64,000 nt of DNA from Solwaraspora sp. WMMD791 (GCF_029581195.1 NZ_CP120737.1:992001-1056000); one strand, 5' to 3'; positions 27,607 to 35,843 are shown, numbered from the stretch's first letter. Program-made: numbers and translations. Notes: a model not told the origin generated them from the sequence alone.

Positions 27607-29322
27607 CACCTCGTCGACCAGTGCGCCGTCGACAGCCGTCAATGACGCTGTCATCGTCACCACCACCAGGGTCCTGTCCACCTGGACCACCCCCAGAGCG
27701 GCCGTCTCGGTGACCCGCCCCGATCCGTGGCCGAGAGTCTGGACCAGATCCAGCCGCCAGGCCCGGTCACCGGCCACCGGAGCCGCCCGGGTGAACGCCT
27801 GGACCCGTAGTCCTGAGCCGCGGTCGGTGAAGTCCCGGCACGCCACACCCGCCCGGTCCGCCGCGGCGAACACCAGGTCCACCGGCTGCAGGTAGGACGC
27901 CACATCGATCTGCAGGGTGACTCGACCAAGCCCGCCCGCGTGCGGCGTGCCGGTGGCGGCGTACCGGGCGACGCCGTGACCGGTCCGGTGCACGGCCAAC
28001 CCACGCAGGTAGCTGTCGATGACCGAGGGATGGCAGCGGCCCGTCGCGACGGGCCCGGCCGACGCCGGCGGTAGCGGGTCGGCCCGCCACGTCGGGTCGA
28101 GCACCTCCTCGATCGCCCGGGCCGCGCGGTTCGCCGTGTCGGTGTCGATCTGTGCGACGGGGCCGTCGACCCGGCCGGGCCGCGGGGCCCGCGCCGACGG
28201 TGCGGCACCCGCCTGTGGTGGTGCGCCGCGCCCGCCCGGGGCCGTGGCGGCGACCGCACCGTCCGGCCGCTGCGCCGCGTGGTCCGTCGGCGCCACCGCC
28301 GGCGCCGACGGACACGACCCGACCCCCGGGGTGACGACGAGGAACGCCACCGCGCCGACGGACAGACCGGCCAGCATCCCGACCGCCGGGCCCGGTCGCC
28401 GGCGTGCCGGTCCGGCGGCGGCGTCACGGGTCGCTCCCGCGAACGCGGCCAGTACCGCGCCAGCGGTCACCACGGCCAGCGTCGCCGGCACCGTTGGCGT
28501 GTCCGACGGCACCAGATGCCAGCCGATGGTGGCCAGCGCGGTGGCGCCGCCAACGGCGACCACACCGGTAGCCACCGCGGTGACACCGGCATGCCCCCGT
28601 ACGGTCCCACCGAGTCCTCGGGCGACGACGGTGACCACGAGCGCCAGGGTCACCAGCCGCAGCCGGTCGGCCCACGACCCGCCGAGCACGGCACCGGACC
28701 CGAGCCCGGCGGCGACCGGAACGCCGGCGGCCAACCCGATGGCCGCCGGCGCCACCAGCCATGGCCAGCCGCGTAGGGCGCTGGCCCGCGCGGTGCGCCC
28801 GTCGGTGATCCGGTCGAGTTCGCCGCGGACCACCGGGTCGAACTCGGCAGGGCGTAGCGGGGCCGCGGCGAGTCCCGCCGGCAACACCACGGTGTCCGGC
28901 CGGCCCGGCCCGCCGTGGCTGGCGACCCGGCAGCCGCCGACCCGCAGCCGCGCCCACCGGGTACGGGTACCGCCGTGCTGCCGGCACAGCTCCCGGAAGC
29001 GGGCCTCGACCAGCGGATGCGCCGGCCGGTAGCGGGCGATCCGCCGTTCGTCGGCGAACGCGACCAGCAGTGCGCCACCGAGGCCGAGGCCCACGGCCAC
29101 CAGCGCCGCGGCGATCATCAGCAGACCGACCGGCCGGGTCGCCGGTGTCAGACAGTCCGGGACCGCCGCCGGCCGGTCCGGGCAGTGCGCCAGGGCGTTG
29201 GCGTACGTCAACGCGATCGGGCGGTACGCCAGCGCCAGGGCCGCACCGACAGTGGCACCCACGGCGGCCAACGCGGCCACGACGATCACCAGCGGCCACG
29301 GTCTGCTACCACTACGCGCCAT
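27328..29322 (-). CDS. Polytopic membrane protein of unknown function with antisense-overlapping tail
   Basis: 664 residues, family not recognised. Two N-terminal helices (about 10-32 and 62-88), a cytoplasmic stretch with VEARFRELCRQHG, then several helices (about 170-345), and a Pro/Ala-rich linker followed by an extracytoplasmic domain with Cys residues (GRCHPSVIDSYLRG, VACRDF). The final ~93 residues are Arg/Pro/Gln-rich, have no domain character and lie antisense to the GNAT coding region, so they look like read-through rather than selected protein. The divergent partner is the DUF1707 gene, with a palindrome between them. Confidence 0.65.
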   Translation of the reverse strand: MARSGSRPWPLVIVVAALAAVGATVGAALALAYRPIALTYANALAHCPDRPAAVPDCLTPATRPVGLLMIAAALVAVGLGLGGALLVAFADERRIARYRPAHPLVEARFRELCRQHGGTRTRWARLRVGGCRVASHGGPGRPDTVVLPAGLAAAPLRPAEFDPVVRGELDRITDGRTARASALRGWPWLVAPAAIGLAAGVPVAAGLGSGAVLGGSWADRLRLVTLALVVTVVARGLGGTVRGHAGVTAVATGVVAVGGATALATIGWHLVPSDTPTVPATLAVVTAGAVLAAFAGATRDAAAGPARRRPGPAVGMLAGLSVGAVAFLVVTPGVGSCPSAPAVAPTDHAAQRPDGAVAATAPGGRGAPPQAGAAPSARAPRPGRVDGPVAQIDTDTANRAARAIEEVLDPTWRADPLPPASAGPVATGRCHPSVIDSYLRGLAVHRTGHGVARYAATGTPHAGGLGRVTLQIDVASYLQPVDLVFAAADRAGVACRDFTDRGSGLRVQAFTRAAPVAGDRAWRLDLVQTLGHGSGRVTETAALGVVQVDRTLVVVTMTASLTAVDGALVDEVLRRTAADLAGQRDDPPPGVDHLDRSHPFGEVQPERRPTRIGVDVQERAPTAGVSVGGERPAQQQPAETTALPVRVHREQPDVAAALVGDEGV

Positions 29323-29352
29323 GCGAGACCCCTTCGCGGACTACTCTAAGTG

Positions 29353-29377
29353 GTCTAACGAATGCTCTCCGTTAGAC
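29353..29377. promoter_or_regulatory. Perfect palindromic operator-like site
   Basis: GTCTAACG and its exact reverse complement CGTTAGAC are separated by 9 bp, in a locally A/T-rich stretch 31-55 bp upstream of the membrane-protein ATG and about 100 bp upstream of the DUF1707 gene. The geometry suits a dimeric repressor (TetR/GntR/MarR type) controlling both divergent genes; no regulator gene adjoins it. Confidence 0.5.
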
Positions 29378-29478
29378 ATCATGGGGTACGTGGTCCGGTG
29401 GATCCAGTCCCGGTAAGCGTCTGAACTGCGTTGACGTGCATGGGGTACGGTGCCGGCAGGGGCTCGGGGAGGCGCAGC

Positions 29479-29922
29479 ATGACGCAACGAGTAGGTGACA
29501 CGCACCGCAACCAGGTCACCGGGCTGCTCACCGAGGCGGTCAGCGAGGGCTACCTCGACCTGGTCGAGTACGAACGGCGGCTGGTCGAGGTGACCGGTGC
29601 CCGGACCGTCGCCGACCTCACCGCCCAACTCGCGGATCTCCCGTCGAAGTTCCGCTGGGATCCCCGTACACCTGCGGTGACCGGAGCCAGCCGTGCGGTC
29701 GCCACCCGCACCACCGTCGCCCTGGTGACGGCGATCGCCGCGTTGCCGCTCACCGCCTGCTACGGCGCGGGTGCCCTGCCGGCCGCCGTGGCGGTGCTGC
29801 TCGCCCGCTCCGGGCGTCACCAGCCGGATCAGCGGGCCAAGGCGGTGGCGGCGACGGTGCTCGGGTTGGCCGGCGTCGCACTCGCCGTGGCCGTCGTCGT
29901 CGTGCTGATCGTCGTCGGCTGA
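29479..29922 (+). CDS. DUF1707 (SHOCT-like) membrane protein
   Basis: 147 residues. The N-terminal DUF1707 domain (about 1-52) is clear from RVGDTHRNQVTGLL, EGYLDLVEYERRL and ARTVADLTAQLADLP. The C-terminal half has two hydrophobic segments (about 75-108 and 125-146). DUF1707 proteins are common in actinobacteria and thought to be envelope-associated; the biochemical role is unknown. The start ATG follows GGGGAGG at 8-9 bp. Confidence 0.85.
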   Translation: MTQRVGDTHRNQVTGLLTEAVSEGYLDLVEYERRLVEVTGARTVADLTAQLADLPSKFRWDPRTPAVTGASRAVATRTTVALVTAIAALPLTACYGAGALPAAVAVLLARSGRHQPDQRAKAVAATVLGLAGVALAVAVVVVLIVVG

Positions 29923-30049
29923 TCCGGACGTCTTGCGGTGCGCCCCGCTGCGGTGCCACCGCCGATCGTCCCGGGTGGCCCTCCCCGGAAAGTGCCACCT
30001 TGGCCCGCGCCGCATCCACGATCCGGCGTGGTCGGTCACCGTCGTCGGC

Positions 30050-30406
30050 ATGCGCCTGCCACGAAGGGTCCTGCGGGTCGTCCTCATCCTGTCGACGCTG
30101 TTTGGCCTCACCGCCTGTGCCACGACGAGCGCGAGGTGCCGCGACGACCGGTGCACGGTGGCGGTGAAGACCACCGCCACGGCCAGCGTCGAGATCCTCG
30201 ACCACGAGCTCACCTTCGACGACCTGGTGGACGGGTCCGTGACGGTGGTCTACGCCGGCGCGCCGTACCGCGTCGACGTCGGACAGACCGTCGTGGTGGG
30301 TCCGCTGTCGGTGACCGTACTGGCGGCTACGCCGGGCCGTGCGGAGCTGTCGGTCAGCACGCGTCAGCGTGGCGGCGCGACTCCCGACGACGCCGGTCAG
30401 CGTTGA
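30050..30406 (+). CDS. Small lipoprotein, function unknown
   Basis: 118 residues. It begins MRLPRRVLRVVLILSTLFGL with a lipobox LTAC (Cys near residue 23), so it should be lipidated on the outer face of the membrane. The mature part is about 95 residues, beta-rich (VEILDHELTFDDLVDG, VGPLSVTVLAATPG) with two close Cys (RCRDDRC). No family recognised. The 3' end overlaps the convergent gene by 10 bp. Confidence 0.65.
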   Translation: MRLPRRVLRVVLILSTLFGLTACATTSARCRDDRCTVAVKTTATASVEILDHELTFDDLVDGSVTVVYAGAPYRVDVGQTVVVGPLSVTVLAATPGRAELSVSTRQRGGATPDDAGQR

Positions 30407-31020
30407 ATCCACAGTCGCAGGTCCTGGGGTTCCATGCAGGTGACGACGGCTTCGTGCAGCAACATCCCGGCGGCACGGGCGAGCAGCAGGTCGAACTGGC
30501 TGGTAGGTCCGTCGCCCAGTCGCAGCCGGACGATTCCCCGGCGCCGGTCGACGGCGCATCGCAGTGGCAGTTCGTGGGGCCGTCCGCCGGCACCGCGGAC
30601 GAACACCCGTAGCTCCACGACGTGCTCGGTGCCCCTGGCCTGGCCCGCCGCCGGAGGACGCGGCCCGGGTCCGGCCGTGCCGCGGCCGGCCGGCTGTCGC
30701 TGCGGTCGGGGCGGTACGGGCGGTGGGCCTGGGCGGGGAACCGGCCGCGGCGTGCGGACGGACCGGTTCGGCGTCGGTGGCTCCGGCGGTGGCGCTCCGC
30801 CGGCACGCGGGGCAAGTTCGGGTCTACCCAGGAGTACGGTGTCCACCCCGGTGCCTTCGGACCCCGTGACGCGGTAGCGGATGGTGACGGCGGTGGGGGA
30901 GTGGGCCAGCACCACGCCGGTGCGCCAGGCCCCGGACCGGTGGATCCAGATCTGATCACCCGGTCGGTAGGGCGGTGCCTCCGTGCGTGTCTGCTCGAAC
31001 GAGCGTGAGCTGCTTGCCAT
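30397..31020 (-). CDS. Hypothetical protein with N-terminal SH3-like segment
   Basis: 207 residues, not recognised. Residues 17-62 (YRPGDQIWIHRSGAWRTGVVLAHSPTAV) look like a small SH3/Tudor-like barrel. A Pro/Arg-rich linker (about 75-125) follows, then a ~75-residue C-terminal domain with HVVELRVFVRGAGG and GMLLHEAVV. No signal peptide. It stands alone between a lipoprotein gene and a long hairpin. Confidence 0.6.
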   Translation of the reverse strand: MASSSRSFEQTRTEAPPYRPGDQIWIHRSGAWRTGVVLAHSPTAVTIRYRVTGSEGTGVDTVLLGRPELAPRAGGAPPPEPPTPNRSVRTPRPVPRPGPPPVPPRPQRQPAGRGTAGPGPRPPAAGQARGTEHVVELRVFVRGAGGRPHELPLRCAVDRRRGIVRLRLGDGPTSQFDLLLARAAGMLLHEAVVTCMEPQDLRLWIQR

Positions 31021-31198
31021 CGGCGGTCACCGCCGGACCGTACGCATTATTCGTGATTTGCCTTTGGTCGGTGGTGGATGGTGCCTGCCGTCAGCCGACG
31101 ATACTTGCCCGACGCCGATGGCGGCGACCGTCGATGCCAGGTGCTCATTCGGATATTGCGGACCTGCCGGCGCCGTCCGGTGATCGAAATGGCAGATT

Positions 31199-31251
31199 CG
31201 CCATGTTTTCGGGGTGCCGACGACCGTCGTCGGCACCCCGAAAACATGGCG
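31199..31251 (-). terminator. 53-bp perfect hairpin, 26-bp arms with a single unpaired centre base
   Basis: The arms (starting CGCCATGTTTTCGGGG) are perfectly complementary. It lies 11 bp beyond the stop of the small membrane gene on the minus strand and before the next minus-strand gene, the position of a terminator. There is no U-tract. Stem length is well above what termination needs. Confidence 0.6.
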
Positions 31252-31261
31252 GCGGGCCCCG

Positions 31262-31417
31262 TCACCAGTAGTGTTTGCGCCCGCCGACCGGCCGACCGAC
31301 GGCACCGAGGATGAAGAGGACCGCACCGACCAGCAGGAGGATGATGCCGAGCGTGTAGAGGATGGAAATATTCAGCACCAGGCCGAGGACCAGCAGAATC
31401 AGGCCGAGCAAGAGCAT
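31262..31417 (-). CDS. Small DUF6131-like membrane protein
   Basis: 51 residues, MLLLGLILLVLGLVLNIS at the N-terminus and ending GGRKHYW: two closely spaced hydrophobic helices (about 2-19 and 22-43) and a basic, aromatic tail. It resembles tiny two-helix actinobacterial membrane proteins (DUF6131 type). An AGAACGGAG-like ribosome site precedes the ATG. It is too short for automated ORF cut-offs but has a clear coding character. Function unknown. Confidence 0.72.
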   Translation of the reverse strand: MLLLGLILLVLGLVLNISILYTLGIILLLVGAVLFILGAVGRPVGGRKHYW

Positions 31418-31543
31418 CTGGAGCTCCGTTCTCACCAGGGTTCGGGGGGACGGCGACTGATACCCGGGCCGCCAGGGTCTTCAAACGCGGCCGTGTGCCG
31501 CGGATCATCAGCGAGACAGCCGGGGCCAGTCAGCCACCCAGCC

Positions 31544-31583
31544 TCCTAGGATGCCGTACGCAGTGTGACGCCACCACCCGTAC
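31544..31583 (+). other. Copy A of a repeated 25-bp motif plus CACCCGTAC
   Basis: TCCTAGGATGCCGTACGCAG then TGTGA (31544-31568), followed by CACCCGTAC (31575-31583). The same elements recur at 51735-51791. TAGGAT fits an actinomycete -10. It lies in a 296-bp gene-free stretch (31418-31713) upstream of the small membrane gene; no ORF is supported there. Function unknown; a promoter or small RNA is possible. Confidence 0.45.
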
Positions 31584-31713
31584 GTCCACGAACTACCATC
31601 ATCGCAATCTGTCTTATGTAGACCTGACGGCCAGGTGCCGTAGCCAGCCGTGCACCGGGCAGGTCAACTGCCCTGGCACCCGCGACTGCGGTGCGCAGCG
31701 GCGGGGACGCGGT

Positions 31714-32298
31714 TCAGCCGCGCGTGGCGATACCGTCGAGGAAGATCGTGGTGCAATCGTCGATCAGGCGGTTCACCGAGGACCGGCCGCCGGGCTTGAA
31801 CCACCGTACGGTGAGCCAGATGGCGTCCCGGGTGAGCCGGTAGAACGTCCGGGCGTCGACGTCGGAGCGCAGCGTGCCGTCCTGGCGACCGGCCTCGATC
31901 ACCGTCAGCCAGACGTCCTCGACCTCGCGGGAGACTCCCTTGAGGTAACTGAACCGGGGGAGGGTCCGTAGATAGTTCGCGTCGTTCTGGTAGATCTCGG
32001 TCGCGTGTGGGTTGGCCGCCGCGCACTCCAGGGATGATCGGATCAGCTCGCGCAGTTGCCGGGCCGGGGGAGTGGGGGCGTTCAGTACCTGCTGGTACCG
32101 GCCACGGAGGTCGGCGAGATAGGACGAGATGATCTCGTCCACCATCGCCTCCTTGGATTCGAAGTGATGGTAGAGGCTGCCGGACAGGATCCCGACCTCA
32201 TCGGCGATTTCACGGACCGTGGTGCCGGCCACTCCGCGGCTGGCGAACAGCGCTCCAGCGCGGTGGAGGATGTGGTCTCGGCGGCTGCGGGAAGTCAA
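31714..32298 (-). CDS. TetR-family regulator, KstR2-like
   Basis: 194 residues. The HTH at about residues 8-55 has RGVAGTTVREIADEVGILSGSLYHHFESKEAMVDEI, and the body has IYQNDANYLRTLPRFSYLK and TRDAIWLTVRWFKPGG, segments resembling mycobacterial KstR2, the acyl-CoA-type-ligand repressor of late cholesterol ring degradation. No cholesterol or ring-degradation genes are nearby except an enoyl-CoA hydratase 6 kb away, so the ligand is open. A TTG start after GGGAGACAAGG was chosen; upstream in-frame ATGs give an Arg-rich extension. Confidence 0.83.
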   Translation of the reverse strand: MTSRSRRDHILHRAGALFASRGVAGTTVREIADEVGILSGSLYHHFESKEAMVDEIISSYLADLRGRYQQVLNAPTPPARQLRELIRSSLECAAANPHATEIYQNDANYLRTLPRFSYLKGVSREVEDVWLTVIEAGRQDGTLRSDVDARTFYRLTRDAIWLTVRWFKPGGRSSVNRLIDDCTTIFLDGIATRG

Positions 32299-32508
32299 CC
32301 TTGTCTCCCAGATACGGTGTCGAACGATCGGACATTTGCTTGGCACCTTTCCGCGACGGGCGGTCAGCGTGACGCGTTGCCGGATCCGGCGGTCGAGCAT
32401 CTGACCTTCTGACCTATGTGACCGGTGACCATGGGTGGTCTGTCGAGGGGCGGAGGAGGTACGCCGCCAGTGTAGGACCCGGTCCGTCCACCTTCTCCAG
32501 GTGTGCTG

Positions 32509-32772
32509 CTACTCAGTCCAGTGTGCTGCGTCGAGCGGTGGGGCGCTGTCCGGACGCTCAGCCGCCTCGGCGGTTGGCGCGGCGTGGTTGCCGCCGCGCC
32601 GGCGCACCGTGACGCCGGAGTAGTGCAGTCTGCGGTGCACGTAGCTGTAGGAGACGCCGAGGTCCGCCGCGATCCGCCGGATCGGTGCCCCGGCAAGGTA
32701 CCGGGCGACGATCTGATCGGTGCTCGGACGATCTGCTGGCGGGCTGGCCGGCATGGCTGCTCCCTGCGTCAC
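32509..32772 (-). CDS. Small helix-turn-helix DNA-binding protein
   Basis: 87 residues. The central part (about 18-60: DQIVARYLAGAPIRRIAADLG, then VSYSYVHRRLHYSGV) is a resolvase-type HTH as found in small actinobacterial regulators carrying the '(S/Y)Y.FVHR.L..SGV..R.RGG' signature. The C-terminal tail is Ala/Pro-rich and disordered. No sensor domain. It sits alone downstream of a 61-bp hairpin; targets unknown. Confidence 0.72.
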   Translation of the reverse strand: MTQGAAMPASPPADRPSTDQIVARYLAGAPIRRIAADLGVSYSYVHRRLHYSGVTVRRRGGNHAAPTAEAAERPDSAPPLDAAHWTE

Positions 32773-32851
32773 GGCGACGGGAGTCGTCGCCGGTTGCAGG
32801 TGTGTCGCGCTTCCCGACCGGCTGGTTGACCTGCCGGTGCTGTCGGATCAA

Positions 32852-32912
32852 CGGCAACGGCCCGCCCGGGGGTGTCACGGTCACCGTGACACCCCCGGGC
32901 GGGCCGTTGCCG
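32852..32912 (-). terminator. 61-bp perfect hairpin, 30-bp arms with a single central base
   Basis: The arms (starting CGGCAACGGCCCGCCC) are perfectly complementary around one base. It begins 15 bp after the stop of the secreted propeller gene and lies upstream of the HTH gene, so a terminator is likely. There is no U-tract. It has the same architecture as 31199-31251 but an unrelated sequence. Confidence 0.65.
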
Positions 32913-32926
32913 GGATGCCGATCCGG

Positions 32927-34225
32927 TCAGCCGACGCTCACGCGGCTGGTCGTGCCGGTCGAGTGGTCGTACCGGAAGACGTCCCGGGCTGCGTTGGTGT
33001 CACCCGGGACCAGGTCGGTGGCGTCGGAGCCGAACAGGACGAACCTGCCGTTGCCGCTGAGCAGGGCGGTACGTGAGGTGCCGTTGGCGGGGGTCCCGTC
33101 GGCCCCGGCGCTGACCAGCCAGGTCCGCCCGGCTTCGCGGTCGCGCAGGTAGACCTGTCCAGTGACGTCGTCGGTCGCGGGCGCACCGGTCAGGTTCGTC
33201 GACGTCGACTCGAATGCGACGTAACGCCCGGTCGCACTGAGGTGGCCGGCGCCGGCGCCGCGGTCGGCCTCGTCGCCGCCGTCGGCCAGGCTCACCCGTA
33301 CGGTGCGGCCGGCCGCCGGGTTGTGCACGAACAGGTCCGCCGCGTCGTTGGTGTCAGCTCTGACCAGGTTGGCAGCGGTCGACTGGAACAGCACGAACTG
33401 CCCACCGCGGCTGATCGCCTGGGCGAAGGTGGTCGCGTCGGCCGCGTCGCCGATGGTGCTGGTGCCCACCGTGGTGGTCCCGCCGGTGACGACGTCGTGC
33501 AGGTAGGTGACCCATCTGCCGTCACCGGTACGCAGGTCGTAGCCGACGAACAGGCCGTCCGGGCTGGCGACCGGGGTCCAGCCGGGAGCCAGCGAGTCGG
33601 CCGGGATCGCGGTGATCATCCGGGTGGTGGCCTCGGCCCGGTCGCGGACGTACAGATGACGTGCGCCGGCGGCGGTGCCGCCGGACACCAGGTTGGTGGC
33701 GGTCGACTGGAAGACGACGTAGCGACCGTCGGCGCTCACCCCGACCGCGGTCGACCACCCGTCGGCGGCGGTACCGTCGGCGGCGACACTGATCAGGTCG
33801 GTCGCCTGCAGGTGCAGATCGCGCAGATAGACATCGGTGGTGCCGGCGCCGTCGCCGACAGTGAGGTCGTCGGCGGCGCTGGCGAAGACGGCGTAGCGGC
33901 CGGACAGGCTCAGCTGCGCGGGGCCGGTCACCGCGGCCGTCGGGACCTCGCCGTCGGCGGTCACGTCGACCAGGCTGGTCACCGCTTGGTGCAGGTCCCG
34001 TACGAACAGGTGCCACTGGGCGGTGCCGTCACTGACGACCAGGTTCGCGGCGGTGGAGGTGAACAGGGCGTAGCGCCCGTCCGCGCTGATTCCGGCCGGG
34101 GTCGAGAATCCGTCGGCCTGGATGCCGCCGCCGGGCGCGGCAGCGGCGGGCGCGGCAGACACGAGTACGCACACGACGCTGGAGAGCAGTCCCGCCGTCA
34201 GTCGTCGGGGGGCTGGCAGTGCCAT
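32927..34225 (-). CDS. Secreted TolB/PD40-type beta-propeller protein
   Basis: 432 residues. A Sec signal peptide (about 1-30, ending APAAAAPGG), then about seven similar blade repeats built on 'ISADGRYALFTSTAANLV... LFVRDL' (for example LSGRYAVFASAADDLT, VSADGRYVVFQSTATNLV, LSATGRYVAFESTSTNLT, LSGNGRFVLFGSDATDLV). This matches WD40-like PD40 propellers. It is exported and probably binds a ligand or wall polymer; there are no catalytic residues. A Thr/Asp-rich surface fits an extracellular protein. It ends at a strong hairpin. Confidence 0.82.
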   Translation of the reverse strand: MALPAPRRLTAGLLSSVVCVLVSAAPAAAAPGGGIQADGFSTPAGISADGRYALFTSTAANLVVSDGTAQWHLFVRDLHQAVTSLVDVTADGEVPTAAVTGPAQLSLSGRYAVFASAADDLTVGDGAGTTDVYLRDLHLQATDLISVAADGTAADGWSTAVGVSADGRYVVFQSTATNLVSGGTAAGARHLYVRDRAEATTRMITAIPADSLAPGWTPVASPDGLFVGYDLRTGDGRWVTYLHDVVTGGTTTVGTSTIGDAADATTFAQAISRGGQFVLFQSTAANLVRADTNDAADLFVHNPAAGRTVRVSLADGGDEADRGAGAGHLSATGRYVAFESTSTNLTGAPATDDVTGQVYLRDREAGRTWLVSAGADGTPANGTSRTALLSGNGRFVLFGSDATDLVPGDTNAARDVFRYDHSTGTTSRVSVG

Positions 34226-34358
34226 ATCTACTCCGGAAGGGGGCGTGAGGTGAGCGGGCCGGCTGGCGACGCCCGCGCGGCAAGCTACCCTAAGTCACCT
34301 ATCGGATTCTGTCCGTTGCTTGACAGCTGTCCGGGTTGTGCGGATCGAAGCCGCCGGA

Positions 34359-35135
34359 TCAGGCGGCACGGTCGTGCCGTCGGTGACGGTCCGGCCGGAC
34401 CGTCACCGAGGCCTCGCCGACCAGCCGCAGCGGTGCCCGGCCGGCGGGCGCCGGGGCGTCGTCGTCGAGGTGCACCCGCCATCGGGACCGCCCCCGGGGC
34501 GTGCCGTGCACCGGTGCGTCGGGGTCACGACCGAGCCGGCTCAGCGTGAGCAGCAGCAGGTAGCCCACGACCACCAGGCCGTGGCTGAGCAGTCGGGGAT
34601 AGTCGACCCGGCCGGTGATGGCGTCGTTGACCGACAGCAGCGCCAGCACCGCGACGAACGCGGTCAGGGTCGGCAGGATCCCCGACGGCCGGGTCCGTCG
34701 CAGCGCGATCCACGCGAACCCGGCACCCAGCGCGACGTTCCAGGCCGCCGACTCGTGCCACAGGTGGTTCGGCGCGGTCCCACCGATTGCGTCCGGTACG
34801 TGCAGGTGGCCATCGGTGACGCCGCCGATCTGGGCCGCGCCGAGCAGGAACTGGGCGACACCGAGCAGCCCCAGGGCGTACCGCAGGACGAGGGCGAGCC
34901 GGGCGGCGGTCAGCCGCCGGGGCGTCGGCAGCGCGGCCAGGACGGCGTCGTCGATCGCGCCGACCGGCAGCGTTCCGGTACGGCGGGCGAGGACCGTCAC
35001 CGCGCTGGCATCGGCGTACCAGGTCCGGCACTGCGGGCAGCTGGCCAGATGGCCCTGGGCCGCCGCCGTCTCCGCCTGGTCGGCTTCCCCGTCGAGTTCG
35101 GCCGACAGCAACTCTCGATAGTCCGCACACCCCAC
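34359..35135 (-). CDS. Membrane anti-sigma factor with zinc-finger (ZAS-like) N-terminus
   Basis: 258 residues. The N-terminal HxxxCxxC (GHLASCPQC, about 28-37), preceded by GCADYRELLSAELDGEA, is the anti-sigma zinc-binding signature. Several membrane helices follow (about 85-200) and a basic tail. It should sequester the divergently encoded ECF sigma factor and release it on an envelope signal. The start is a GTG (MGCADYR); an ATG two bases upstream is out of frame. Divergent rather than co-directional arrangement with its sigma is unusual. Confidence 0.82.
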   Translation of the reverse strand: MGCADYRELLSAELDGEADQAETAAAQGHLASCPQCRTWYADASAVTVLARRTGTLPVGAIDDAVLAALPTPRRLTAARLALVLRYALGLLGVAQFLLGAAQIGGVTDGHLHVPDAIGGTAPNHLWHESAAWNVALGAGFAWIALRRTRPSGILPTLTAFVAVLALLSVNDAITGRVDYPRLLSHGLVVVGYLLLLTLSRLGRDPDAPVHGTPRGRSRWRVHLDDDAPAPAGRAPLRLVGEASVTVRPDRHRRHDRAA

Positions 35136-35255
35136 ATGTCAATAGTCGGTCCACCGGCCGGGACGGTTCCCGGCGGGGTCCCGGTTTCGTCGGTGCCGGC
35201 GTGCCCCGGCGAGGCGGGCTGTCGCCGACGGTGCGGTGCGGATACGCTTGCGGTC

Positions 35256-35843
35256 ATGCCGCACGCCGGATCGGACGACGACCAGGTGACCCGTTGGGCT
35301 CTCGCCGCCCGGGACGGAGACCGCGCCGCGGCCACCGCGTTCATCCGTGCCACCCAGCCGCACGTGCAGCGGTTCCTCGCCCACCTGGCCGGCACCGGTG
35401 ACGCCGAGGATCTCACTCAGGAGACCTATCTGCGGGCGATGCGGTCGTTGCCGAGGTTCGCTGCCCGGTCGACGGCGCGGACGTGGCTGCTGTCGATCGC
35501 CCGGCGGGTCGCGGTCGACCACATCCGGGCGGCGATGGTCCGGCCGAGGGTCGCCGACCTGGACGACTGGCAGACGGTCGCGGAGAGTGCCGGCGCCGGG
35601 CGTGGGCCCCGCTTCGAGGACGCCGTGGTGCTGGAGCAGCTGCTCGCCACCCTGGAGGTGGACCGTCGGGAGGCGTTCGTGGCCACCCAGGTGCTGGGTC
35701 TGAGCTACGCCGAGGCCGCCGAGGTGTGCGACTGCCCCGTCGGCACCATCCGGTCACGGGTCGCCCGGGCCCGGGAGGACCTGGTCGCGGCGATGGCCGC
35801 CCCGGGCCGCGCCGACCGTCGGCACCTGCGGGCGATCAGCTGA
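35256..35843 (+). CDS. ECF-subfamily RNA polymerase sigma factor
   Basis: 195 residues. Region 2 contains AHLAGTGDAEDLTQETYLRAMRSLPRF and ARTWLLSIARRVAVDHIR; region 4 contains VLGLSYAEAAEVCDCPVGTIRSRVARAREDL. This is the minimal two-domain ECF layout, with a short Gly/Arg-rich linker. A TACGCT element about 7 bp before the ATG suggests a leaderless or very short leader mRNA. Divergent from a zinc-finger anti-sigma, with 120 bp between them that probably holds both promoters, one likely autoregulated. Confidence 0.9.
   Translation: MPHAGSDDDQVTRWALAARDGDRAAATAFIRATQPHVQRFLAHLAGTGDAEDLTQETYLRAMRSLPRFAARSTARTWLLSIARRVAVDHIRAAMVRPRVADLDDWQTVAESAGAGRGPRFEDAVVLEQLLATLEVDRREAFVATQVLGLSYAEAAEVCDCPVGTIRSRVARAREDLVAAMAAPGRADRRHLRAIS

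Noticed and set aside
34226-34358. Promoter for the secreted propeller gene (TAGGGT on minus strand)
   Set aside because: A -10-like hexamer is present but no acceptable -35 at 16-19 bp; too weak to list.
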